Assembly (NCBI RefSeq): GCF_024662215.1
Contig: NZ_CP096115.1
Coordinates: 1,240,001 to 1,304,000, forward strand
Direction of reading: 5' to 3'
DNA: 64,000 nt
DNA from: Methanoplanus endosymbiosus
GTDB taxonomy: Archaea > Halobacteriota > Methanomicrobia > Methanomicrobiales > Methanomicrobiaceae
Shown here in pieces: positions 1 through 9,419 of the stretch. Position 1 is the first letter of the stretch; each line of letters starts with the position of its first letter. A model generated the notes under the pieces. That model ran no database searches, was not told the DNA's origin, and saw only the letters and a list, made by a program, of their open reading frames with translations. The translations under genes and the position numbers were made by a program.

Positions 1-1437
<1,437 letters not shown>

Positions 1438-1489
1438 CCATCCTCCAAAGAGTCCTGATTATACTCGTAATACCATAATAGATGGATTG

Positions 1490-1540
1490 TAGTTCTATAT
1501 AAATGTTTTCCAAGTGCCGCAAGCAGTTCTATAAATAGTT
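1490..1540 (-). promoter_or_regulatory. Doubled TATA-box promoter of grpE-dnaK
   Basis: Reading the minus strand there are two archaeal-type TATA boxes, CATTTATATAGAAC (about 1493-1504) and CTATTTATAGAAC (about 1526-1540). On the plus strand both lie in a direct repeat that begins AGTTCTATA at 1491 and 1525. The proximal box is at a suitable distance for a start site around 1470, giving a leader of about 30 nt that contains GGAGG. Assignment as the heat-shock promoter is inferred from position. Confidence 0.5.
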
Positions 1541-1603
1541 TTAGATCAGGCAAAATCAGCAAAAACAATTATAATTATTTATTTCCGGAAAAATGTAAAT
1601 GGA

Positions 1604-2420
1604 TTATCTGGTTTTTATCCCCATATCACGCACTAACTCTTTCATCCTGGGCGCAGGCTCTTTCCACCTCCAGAGTCCAAAGCGCACATATCCGGGATCA
1701 AGCTTATTCTTCTTCGCCCATTTTAAGAGATAGTCCTCCCAGGTCTTATACAGATCAGGAAGAATACCACGTGTCCTTCCGGCCTCACTCTCAAGCATTG
1801 CAGGGCACATCCGGCACACCACTCTCCCACAGCCTATATCATAGAGGGGATTTAACGGAAGTTCACGCCACCAGATGTACAGGAATACCTCCAGAGCACG
1901 CCAGTTCCTTATCGGAGAAAGCCTGACCTTAATGGAGTCATCTCCCAGAATACCGATGCCAAACCGTCGTCCAGTCCGGACAATGACAGAACCAGGTGTG
2001 TAATTCCGGCTGACAGGATCAAAAGAGATCCATCCAGAACTTAAACCATTGGCAATAACAGGATCATTTCTGTCAAAACCGCCGGTCTTGTTGAAGAGAA
2101 TTACTTTTGGAATGTTATTACAGCCAAACCTCCCACTGAGAAGATCTGCTATCAGCTTAGCGGCCGTAACGAAATAAGTAATTTATTGTGTTTTAAAATA
2201 AATTTTGAAACCCTATGATATTGAAGATTATTCCTATATAATTATTATTTTGACCTTCAAATGTATCAGTTATTTTTGAGCATTCACTTATTATCATATT
2301 CAAGAGCAGGCCTGATATCATATGGCCTTAAAAGAGACATCCCTGTGCCCTTAGCCTTACAGCCACAGACACCACACCACCTAAAAGGGATACATTGCAT
2401 TCAGGACAAAAGAAAAGGCT
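1604..2420 (-). pseudogene. Decayed archaeal PAPS-reductase-family gene
   Basis: Three pieces in three reading frames match the order of the archaeal phosphoadenosine-phosphosulfate-reductase family. The 5' piece (about 2380-2411) reads FFCPECNVSLL. The next (about 2284-2396) reads WCGVCGCKAKGT and RPYDIRPALEYDNK and then stops. The third (1604-2182) carries GCNNIPKVILFNKTGG, WISFDPVSRNYTPGS, SPIRNWRALEVFLYIWW and VCRMCPAMLESEAGR. The PP-loop core with the SGGKDS motif, expected between the SFDP and SPIRNW blocks, is absent. At least two frameshifts and an internal deletion therefore separate it from a working gene. The family's typical order (zinc ribbon, PUA-like part, PP-loop, C-terminal Cys motif) is from general knowledge; exact borders are approximate. 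A complete insertion sequence lies just upstream. Confidence 0.72.
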
Positions 2421-2550
2421 TTTTTTAATATTGTTTCAGGATTTTTATTCATCAGAACACATAAAGGCCACCATTATTTCCAATAATAATGTTTATAGTG
2501 CACTACACAGCAGTGAACAAACTTTCTTAAACAAACGTTCCGGATTATTA

Positions 2551-2558
2551 CAAAAAGT
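2551..2558. repeat. Left target-site duplication of the ISL3 element
   Basis: The 8 bases CAAAAAGT directly outside the left inverted repeat are repeated exactly outside the right end at 3910-3917. Eight-base target duplications are characteristic of the ISL3 family. Confidence 0.85.
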
Positions 2559-2585
2559 GGCTCCTCGCTGTTTTATGTGGGTAAT
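2559..2585. repeat. Left terminal inverted repeat of the ISL3 element
   Basis: Begins GGCTCCTCGCTG and ends GTGGGTAAT. It overlaps the last codons of the transposase gene, whose stop lies at 2573-2575, and pairs with the reverse complement of 3883-3909. Confidence 0.85.
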
Positions 2586-3808
2586 CCAAAGTTGAGATCC
2601 CCCAATCTGAGATAAATCATCTTAATTAGAGTCTTACTATTACGATATCCTCTGGCTGCTCGTTTGAATGTTTGGATAAGACTATTTGTCCCTTCAAGAA
2701 TGGCATTTGTCATGCCTGATTTGACAATATTCAAAATACCTCCCTCATGTTTTTTAATTGTTTTAGCGACCCTAATCATGGGTTTAAGTTTGGATTCATT
2801 TGCCAGGACAACCCATTTATTTAAAGAATCAAGTGTATTTTCAGGGTTATCTTGGTTCCATAATTCTTGGAATCTACGCTTTAGTTTGTATGCTTCAGCG
2901 GTTTTGAGATTAACACAAAGGAGATTATTTAGCTCTATTCTCTGTTCTGGCTTTAAATCATTAGGATCTTTTAACCACAAGTATTTTGTTTTCTTTAGAA
3001 TTGGTTGCTTTTTTGATTCCCCGCGTCTTATCTGATCAACTGCATCGCTTATGATTTTTATCACGTGAAATTTATCCAAAGTGACATTACAGTCAGGAAA
3101 CGATTCTCGAAAACCCTTGAGAAATGCAGGAGACATATCGCAGCAACCAGAGTGAATTAAATCAGGATTTCCACCATGAGCGAGGAGTTCATTACGGAAT
3201 GAAGTTAGTGTTGATGAGTCTTTACCGTCACAAACATAGATTACCCGTTTTGTTTCATAATCAACAACAAGCGTTACATAATTGTGCCCTTTCTTTACAG
3301 AAGTTTCATCAATACCAATGCTTGAAACTGACGAAAGATCTTCCTTATTAAGAGCTTTTACAACGTAGTATTCCACAATTCGCCATAATCTCGTGTCATG
3401 CTCTCCAATATATTCTGCCACTTGAGCCACAGGCATACGCTGGATGAGATATAGAACCATTGATTCAAATAATAAGGTGAATCCACTACCTTTTCTTGCC
3501 CACGGAACATCTGCAACATGAACTCCACAGGTTTCACAGCATACACGAGGTACTCGACAGTGCAAATAAGCTTTATGCTGAAAAAAATCAAGGTGCCGCC
3601 AAGTCTTTTTAGTGGTGTCATGTACTTTGCAGAGTGATGCACCACATATTGGACAGTTGAATTTTGCACCAGTATTAAAATCAACAGATATGTCTATTTG
3701 TTGAAGATTTGAGCTGAAATCAAGAGATTTAATGTGCCAAGGTGAAGTTATTCCAAGTGCCTGTTCAAAGAGAAAGTATTGATTTGATGAGTCATTATGT
3801 GAGAACAT
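2573..3808 (-). CDS. ISL3-family transposase
   Basis: DDE transposase of 411 residues, the normal length for the family. The N-terminal zinc ribbon has CPICGASLCKVHDTTKKTW at about 37-55 and a second Cys pair CCETCG near 90. A helix-turn-helix region follows. The catalytic residues are seen in SIGIDETSVKKGHNYV (first Asp, about 164-179), DMSPAFLKGFRESFPD (second Asp) and NAILEGTNSLIQTFKRAARG near the C-terminus (Glu). There is no frameshift or internal stop. It is the only gene of the insertion sequence. Confidence 0.93.
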   Translation of the reverse strand: MFSHNDSSNQYFLFEQALGITSPWHIKSLDFSSNLQQIDISVDFNTGAKFNCPICGASLCKVHDTTKKTWRHLDFFQHKAYLHCRVPRVCCETCGVHVADVPWARKGSGFTLLFESMVLYLIQRMPVAQVAEYIGEHDTRLWRIVEYYVVKALNKEDLSSVSSIGIDETSVKKGHNYVTLVVDYETKRVIYVCDGKDSSTLTSFRNELLAHGGNPDLIHSGCCDMSPAFLKGFRESFPDCNVTLDKFHVIKIISDAVDQIRRGESKKQPILKKTKYLWLKDPNDLKPEQRIELNNLLCVNLKTAEAYKLKRRFQELWNQDNPENTLDSLNKWVVLANESKLKPMIRVAKTIKKHEGGILNIVKSGMTNAILEGTNSLIQTFKRAARGYRNSKTLIKMIYLRLGDLNFGLPT

Positions 3809-3882
3809 AGAATCTATTTACCTGTAATTTTTGAGGTATTTAACTCAAATATATTATTTAATACATCACAATTGAATTTATA

Positions 3883-3909
3883 ATCACCCACAGGATTTAG
3901 CGAAGAGCC
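3883..3909. repeat. Right terminal inverted repeat of the ISL3 element
   Basis: Its reverse complement begins GGCTCTTCGCTAAATCC and continues TGTGGGTGAT, matching 20 of 27 positions of the left repeat. It lies on the upstream side of the transposase gene. Confidence 0.85.
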
Positions 3910-3917
3910 CAAAAAGT
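3910..3917. repeat. Right target-site duplication of the ISL3 element
   Basis: CAAAAAGT, identical to 2551-2558. Confidence 0.85.
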
Positions 3918-3953
3918 TCTGTATTATACTATATGATGGCCGAAATTCTGTAC

Positions 3954-3972
3954 ATCACGTGATCTTTATAGA
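3954..3972 (+). promoter_or_regulatory. Probable purH promoter with a palindrome
   Basis: The perfect 10-bp palindrome ATCACGTGAT (3954-3963) directly precedes the TATA-like CTTTATAG. A start site about 25 bp later would fall at the purH ATG (3995), so the transcript may be almost leaderless. An operator role for the palindrome is inferred from position only. Confidence 0.4.
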
Positions 3973-3994
3973 TTTTAAAATTAAATTGTATGGT

Positions 3995-5482
3995 ATGAAA
4001 TACGCACTTCTTTCAGTCTGGGACAAGACCGGGATCATCCCGCTTGCACAGGCACTCAATGATAATGGATATACAATTTTAAGTTCAGGCGGAACTGCAA
4101 AAATATTAAAGGAAGCCGGGCTTGATGTAACCGAAGTCTCCGAATATACCAGTGCTCCGGAGATGATGGACGGAAGGGTCAAGACACTCCACCCAAAGAT
4201 TCACGGCGGTCTTCTCGGAAGAAGGGGAAAAGACGATGCAGTGATGGAAGAGAACGGAATCGGACCAATAGATATTCTTGCAGTAAACCTCTATCCCTTT
4301 GAGGAGATGTCAGGCAAAGATCTTCCGCTTGACGAACTCATTGAATACATTGACATCGGCGGCCCGGCAATGATCAGGGCGGCTGCAAAGAACTTTAAGG
4401 ATGTTGCAGTAGTCATCGAACCGGCAGACTACAAAAAAATAATTGAATCCTTAGGAAAAGAGGGCCTAACCTACGATGACCGTAAAATCCTTGCAGCTAA
4501 GGTATTTACACGAATGGCAGCATATGACGGTGCAATAAGCAATTACCTTAATTCAGAGGGAAGTGCAGTGCCGACATCCTACACCGTTCAGTTCAAAAAC
4601 GGAAGAGAACTCCGTTACGGTGAAAACCCACACCAGAAAGCCGCAGTTTTCGGCAATACAGGTATTGCCGGACAGTTACCCCTTCAGGGTAAGGCCATGT
4701 CATACAATAATTACCTTGACACTGATGCGGCAACCGGACTGTTGAGGGAATTTGATGAGACCGCAGCAGTGATTGTAAAGCACAATAACCCATGTGGTGT
4801 CGCAACCGGAGAAACACTCATTGAAGCATACCTTAAGGCAAGGGATGTCGATCCGGTCTCTGCATACGGCGGAATTGTCGCCCTTAACCGTGAAGTCGGT
4901 GCAGATGTTGCAGAAGAGCTTGCATCCACCTTCATTGAGGTGGTCATTGCTCCGTCCTACACCGAAGAAGCCCTTGAAATAATGAAGAGAAAGGAAAATA
5001 TGCGCGTGCTCATTCTTCCGGAAGAGAACGAAAAGGAGGAGTTAAGAACAATTGACGGTGGTGCACTTCTCCAGAGAACACCAAAGATTGTTCAGGAGAC
5101 CTGGGAGGTTGTCTCAGATCGTGATCCGACACCTGATGAGATTGACGCAATGAAGTTTGCAATGAAGATCTGCAAGCATACAAAGAGCAATGCCATCATC
5201 TTTGCAGACAAAAATTCCGCACTCGGTATAGGAGCCGGACAGATGAACCGTGTCAATTCAGCAGAAATTGCAGTTAAAAAGGCCAATTTCCCGCTTAAGG
5301 GTTCTGTTGTTGCATCCGATGCCTTCCTTCCGTTTGCTGACACACTTGAGGCCGTTGCAGAGGCAGGTGCAACCGCACTCATCCAGCCTGGTGGTTCAAT
5401 CCGTGATCAGGAGGTCATTGATGCTGCCAACAGACTTGATGTTGCAATGATCTTCACAGGCATCAGATATTTCAGACATTGA
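3995..5482 (+). CDS. purH: Bifunctional AICAR transformylase / IMP cyclohydrolase PurH
   Basis: Catalyses the last two steps of IMP synthesis: formylation of AICAR and ring closure. At 495 residues it has the full bacterial-type length with both domains. The N-terminal MGS-like cyclohydrolase domain (about 1-145) starts MKYALLSVWDKTG and includes SSGGTAKILKEAG and GRVKTLHPKIHGG. The C-terminal transformylase domain has LRYGENPHQKAA, VIVKHNNPCGVATGETL and the final QPGGSIRDQEVIDAA with GIRYFRH. I chose the ATG at 3995 because the conserved family sequence begins there; an in-frame upstream start would add 12 residues unlike the family. Many other archaea lack this fused form and use separate enzymes. 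Confidence 0.95.
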   Translation: MKYALLSVWDKTGIIPLAQALNDNGYTILSSGGTAKILKEAGLDVTEVSEYTSAPEMMDGRVKTLHPKIHGGLLGRRGKDDAVMEENGIGPIDILAVNLYPFEEMSGKDLPLDELIEYIDIGGPAMIRAAAKNFKDVAVVIEPADYKKIIESLGKEGLTYDDRKILAAKVFTRMAAYDGAISNYLNSEGSAVPTSYTVQFKNGRELRYGENPHQKAAVFGNTGIAGQLPLQGKAMSYNNYLDTDAATGLLREFDETAAVIVKHNNPCGVATGETLIEAYLKARDVDPVSAYGGIVALNREVGADVAEELASTFIEVVIAPSYTEEALEIMKRKENMRVLILPEENEKEELRTIDGGALLQRTPKIVQETWEVVSDRDPTPDEIDAMKFAMKICKHTKSNAIIFADKNSALGIGAGQMNRVNSAEIAVKKANFPLKGSVVASDAFLPFADTLEAVAEAGATALIQPGGSIRDQEVIDAANRLDVAMIFTGIRYFRH

Positions 5483-5619
5483 ATAATATAGACACAGACA
5501 TACGTGTGCACATATACAATCAAATCTCTTTTTTTACAGACCATTATGCAGCAGAATTCCGGATTTAAACGATCGTGTTATATGATAGCATGCTACATAT
5601 TAGCATGGAGTTATAGTAT

Positions 5620-5730
5620 ATGTTTTTCGGATTGCCTGATACAACCGTCTTTACAGTCTCAGGTGCCACTGCACTAATATTGCTTGCCCTTCTCATATGG
5701 GGCCTGTCCTTTAAGGGGGCAGACATTTGA
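5620..5730 (+). CDS. Small single-helix protein, probable symporter accessory subunit
   Basis: A 36-residue ORF beginning MFFGLPDTT, with one hydrophobic helix (about residues 12-28, GATALILLALLIWGLS) and a short polar tail ending FKGADI. Its TGA overlaps the TTG start of the following sodium/solute symporter, so the two are translationally coupled. Small accessory proteins of this length, often starting M(F/L)G and placed directly before an SSF symporter, are known in archaea and bacteria; assignment here rests on size, hydrophobicity and the overlap. The preceding gap (5483-5619) holds a T-rich run after purH and a TAGCATGCTA palindrome at 5586-5595. Confidence 0.6.
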   Translation: MFFGLPDTTVFTVSGATALILLALLIWGLSFKGADI

Positions 5731-7256
5731 ACGGCGATTTTCTGACAATGGGAATTATTGCCCTTTATGCACTTGGCCTCATACTCATAGGGGGCTGGGC
5801 ATCAAGAAAAGTTCATAATACCGAGGATTATGTCCTTGCCGGAAGATCGCTTGGGTTCTGGGTATTTACAATATTAATGGTCGCTTCGGTATGCAGCGGA
5901 ATGACACTTGTAGGTGTCAGCGGTTTTGGTTATGCATCCGGATGGCCGGGCATATGGGAGCAGCTTGCTGTGCCTCTTGCGGCATCATTTGCAATAATTG
6001 TCTTCGGAGTAAAACTGCATTATATCGGAAAAAAAGCAGGATATATGACGGTTGAGGACTATTTTGCCCACAGATTTGAAAGTCCTAAGATGGTCAGGGG
6101 AATTTCAGCCATTGCAGGTATTGTCGTATCACTGATCTATCTGGTCGGCCAGTACACTGCTATAAGTATAGTTCTGGTCTGGCTCTTTGATATCGACCAT
6201 AGAATTGCCCTGATAATTGCAGCAGTCATAATTACGGTGTATACAGTCATAGGCGGCATGTATGCCGTTTCATGGACAACACTGATTCAGGGAGGAATTC
6301 TTATTGTTGGGGTCTTTATCATGGCACCTCTTGTGATAATCTCAGCCGGAGGGCTTGAACATATAAATGATGTTCTCTCGTCCATTGATCCCAATATGGT
6401 GCAGCCGTATTACCCGTCAGCATATGCGGCTTATGCATACTGCACACCGGAATTTTTAGTCTCCTTTGTTGTACTGCTTACAGTCGGACTTGCATGTGCA
6501 CCACATGTGGTAAATAATGTGCTTGCAGCAAAGGACGATAAGTTCTTCAAATGGTCACCTTTGATCGCATTCGGACTCTATCTGGTTGTGATGCTCCTTG
6601 TGAAGTTCTCAGGATTTGCCGTAAGAGTGCTTGTTGAAGAGGGCAAACTTGTGCTTCCTGACGCAGTCAATGCACAGGATTTTGCATTTATGTACGGGGT
6701 CGAGTATGCCGCACCAAATGTATTTATCTGGGCACTTTTTGCAGTAATTGTCCTCTCAGCCGTTATGTCAACAACTGACAGGCTTATGCTCACAATAGGG
6801 ACGATGTTTTCATGGGATATATATAAAAATCTCTTAAAACCGGAGGCAACCGACAGGCAGATTCTGAGATTAAGTCAGATATGTGTATTCATCTCAGCGG
6901 CAGTATCACTTGTCCTGGCTCTGAATCCACCGGAAATGCTTGCATTCCTCATCTGGATGGGTATAGGTGTTATGCTCTCAACATTTGCAGTGCCGTTTCT
7001 TGCCGGACTGTACTGGAGAAGGGCAAACTCATATGGTGCAATTGCAGCGATGCTAACCGGACTTATAGCCTCAGGGATATTTGGCTATTACCACCAGTTT
7101 ATTGACAAACTGCCAATGCACTTCTCAATGTATTCACTGGTATGTGCAGCCATTGCAATGATAATTGTAAGCCTGCTCACACCGAAAAACTCAGAGGAAG
7201 TGTTAGATCTGACATTTACCGGCCCATACATCCAGCCAAAAGAACTTAAAAAATAA
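5727..7256 (+). CDS. Sodium:solute symporter (SSF family)
   Basis: Integral membrane transporter of 509 residues with about 13 predicted helices, the usual SSF size. Recognisable stretches are RKVHNTEDYVLAGRSLG after helix 1, the Gly-rich helix-2 region with GVSGFGYASGWPGIW, VIGGMYAVSWTTLIQGG, and ALFAVIVLSAVMSTTDRLML, the last corresponding to the sodium-site SS(T)D segment. The likely start is TTG at 5727, overlapping the stop of the small upstream protein; an ATG at 5748 is the alternative. The substrate cannot be read from sequence; organic acids, amino acids and pantothenate are all possible. Confidence 0.85.
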   Translation: MNGDFLTMGIIALYALGLILIGGWASRKVHNTEDYVLAGRSLGFWVFTILMVASVCSGMTLVGVSGFGYASGWPGIWEQLAVPLAASFAIIVFGVKLHYIGKKAGYMTVEDYFAHRFESPKMVRGISAIAGIVVSLIYLVGQYTAISIVLVWLFDIDHRIALIIAAVIITVYTVIGGMYAVSWTTLIQGGILIVGVFIMAPLVIISAGGLEHINDVLSSIDPNMVQPYYPSAYAAYAYCTPEFLVSFVVLLTVGLACAPHVVNNVLAAKDDKFFKWSPLIAFGLYLVVMLLVKFSGFAVRVLVEEGKLVLPDAVNAQDFAFMYGVEYAAPNVFIWALFAVIVLSAVMSTTDRLMLTIGTMFSWDIYKNLLKPEATDRQILRLSQICVFISAAVSLVLALNPPEMLAFLIWMGIGVMLSTFAVPFLAGLYWRRANSYGAIAAMLTGLIASGIFGYYHQFIDKLPMHFSMYSLVCAAIAMIIVSLLTPKNSEEVLDLTFTGPYIQPKELKK

Positions 7257-7522
7257 TATTTTCAGAAAATTCAGATAACAGCCAGTACATCATAGCAGAA
7301 ATATCATAATCTGATGACAATGTCACAATGGTCTGTGATGAAGCAGGTATCAGCAACAGGCATCAGAATTTGACCTGTCTAATCTTCCCTTTTCCCATCC
7401 CTTCTGATATCTTCTCAACAGTATCTGCAAAAGAAAGATCTGTAAAATAAGATGCTTATTTTATTAAGAAAAGGACTGCAAATACCCCGGAACTGACAAA
7501 AATATCAGGACAATTATATCAC

Positions 7523-8125
7523 ATGGGACCTCCGGAAGATAGCTGCAAAACATTTAAATCACGCGATCTCGAAGATGCACTCTACTGGCTGTTCTACGCA
7601 GGAATTGTCCATAAAGTGGACAGGATTGAAAAGCCCGGTGTGCCGCTCTAAATTTACTCTGACAATACAAACTTTAAGATTTACATGGCAGATGTTGGCC
7701 TCCTGAGATCTCTCAGCGATTTTCCCGCAGCAGGTCTGCTGTCAGCAACGCCCGTAGTCTCGGACATGCGTGGGGCCATGGCCGAAAACTCCGCCTTAAC
7801 CGAGTTACTGTCAGGTGACAGCCATAACCCGTACTTCTGGAAATCCGGCGGTAATGCTGAGATCGATTTTATCTTCCAGGACGAATTAAATATTATCCCT
7901 GTTGAAGTGAAGTCAGAAATAAATACCAGATCAGGAAGTCTTGCGGAGTATAGAAAACGGTTTCATCCGGAAATTTCCCTTAGAACAAGCCTTAAAAATA
8001 TTTCTGTAAGTGAGAGTAATGGTGAAAAGATATTTGATATTCCACTATACCTTTTATGGAATCTGGATCAGTATCTCAGACTTAAGCAGTCAGAAATGAA
8101 ACATAAACAGAACTCAAATCAATAA
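7523..8125 (+). pseudogene. Broken DUF4143-type AAA ATPase gene (C-terminal remnant)
   Basis: The frame from 7523 reads KTFKSRDLEDALYWLFYAG, then HKVDRIEKPGVPL, an in-frame TAA at 7649-7651, and continues IYSDNTNFKIYMADVGLL, GAMAENSALTELLSG, YFWKSGGNAEIDFIFQ and IIPVEVKS. This is the C-terminal DUF4143 domain of a family of archaeal and bacterial ATPases, with its nuclease-like EIDF...VEVK core. The N-terminal AAA domain with Walker motifs is missing and the stop interrupts the rest. The part after 7685 could still be translated as 146 residues, but a functional protein is unlikely. The 180 bp before it (7257-7440) hold no recognisable gene. Confidence 0.7.
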
Positions 8126-8169
8126 GATAATTATATATTAAGCATCCGGACACCAGGAATATCAGTATT

Positions 8170-9264
8170 ATGCCCGAAGATGAAGATCAAAGGATAATCT
8201 TTCATATAGACATGGACAGCTTCTATGCCTCAGTAGAAGTGAGGGAACGCCCCGAACTTACCGGAAAACCGGTTGTGATAGGTGCTGACCCAAAAGAGGG
8301 TCACGGCAGGGGTGTTGTGAGCACCTGCTCATATGAGGCAAGAGCATTCGGAATACGATCAGCCATGCCGATATCAAATGCCTACCGGAAGTGTCCGGAA
8401 TGTGTATTTCTTCCGGTAAATATGCCCCTTTACAGTAAGGTCTCTGAAAATGTGATGGAGATCCTGAGGCAGCACTCTGAAAAATTCCGGCAGGTGAGTA
8501 TTGATGAGGCATACCTTGACATGAGCCATCTTGAAGATTATAAAACTGCTGAGATCGTGGGATACCGGATTAAGGAACAGATAAAAGAGGAGGAGAAAAT
8601 CACATGCTCGGTTGGAATCGGCCCGTCAATGGTCATAGCAAAGATCTCTTCAGATTATAACAAACCGGACGGCCTTACTATTGTAAAACCTGAAGATGTA
8701 ATGAATTTTCTCGCACCCATGCCTGCCGGAAAGATACCCGGCATAGGCAGAAAATCTGCTGCAAAACTTGAGAAAAACGGCATAATTACAATTGCTGACC
8801 TTAGAAAATGTGACGTTCAGAGCCTCATCTCTGCATTCGGCAGACACGGCGAAGCTATGTACTGGATGGCAAGGGGCACTGACAACCGGGAAGTAAGGGA
8901 GAGAGAGGGCAGAAAATCAATAGGGCGGCAGACAACCTATGAGGAGGATGTGACAGATACTGCCGTCATTATGGAGAGCATTAACCGGATATGCAGGGAC
9001 ATTCACAGAAGAATGTCAAAACAGGGTTACAGATGCAGAACAATAACTGTAAAAATAAGATATTCCGGATTTATTGACAGGACAAGGTCAAAATCCCTTA
9101 GCCGCCACACAGAAAATCTCTCAGAGATTATGAATACCGCAGAGAAAATTTTTGAAGAATTGTATGAGAATAAGCCGGTCAGGTCATTCGGAGTAACTAT
9201 TTCAGGATTTGAAAACAGAGATTCCCATCAGACAGGGCTTAACGAATTTTTATCAGTTAAATAA
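8170..9264 (+). CDS. dinB: DNA polymerase IV (Y family)
   Basis: Translesion polymerase of 364 residues acting in damage tolerance. The palm starts with FHIDMDSFYASVEVRE, whose first Asp binds metal, and the catalytic pair is in VSIDEAYLDMS (about 113-123). The helix-hairpin-helix thumb contains GKIPGIGRKSAAKLEKNG, and the little-finger domain has GRQTTYEEDV. The length is typical. It lies 45 bp after the DUF4143 remnant and has no obvious operon partner; a short AT-rich stretch before the ATG could be its promoter. Confidence 0.93.
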   Translation: MPEDEDQRIIFHIDMDSFYASVEVRERPELTGKPVVIGADPKEGHGRGVVSTCSYEARAFGIRSAMPISNAYRKCPECVFLPVNMPLYSKVSENVMEILRQHSEKFRQVSIDEAYLDMSHLEDYKTAEIVGYRIKEQIKEEEKITCSVGIGPSMVIAKISSDYNKPDGLTIVKPEDVMNFLAPMPAGKIPGIGRKSAAKLEKNGIITIADLRKCDVQSLISAFGRHGEAMYWMARGTDNREVREREGRKSIGRQTTYEEDVTDTAVIMESINRICRDIHRRMSKQGYRCRTITVKIRYSGFIDRTRSKSLSRHTENLSEIMNTAEKIFEELYENKPVRSFGVTISGFENRDSHQTGLNEFLSVK

Positions 9265-9419
9265 CTCAGTTCCGGATAGAAAGAATTACAGGACGTTTAA
9301 GAGTGCTCAAATGAGTCAGGATAATGATTGCAGATCAGAAATAACTGTAAAAAAAGGCTGACCGGCACATATCCGGAATTTACCGGATAAAAAAATATAA
9401 TTTATAAAAATAATCAGGA

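Larger units (their letters stand above)
2559..3909 (-). mobile_element. Complete ISL3-family insertion sequence (1351 bp)
   Basis: A single transposase gene on the minus strand is bounded by 27-bp imperfect terminal inverted repeats (20 of 27 positions match), both beginning GGCTC(C/T)TCGCT, and flanked by an exact 8-bp direct repeat. This defines the ends of the element to the base. It sits between the decayed PAPS-reductase gene and the purH promoter, about 85 bp upstream of the purH start. The transposase is uninterrupted, so the element looks recent and possibly active. Confidence 0.9.
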
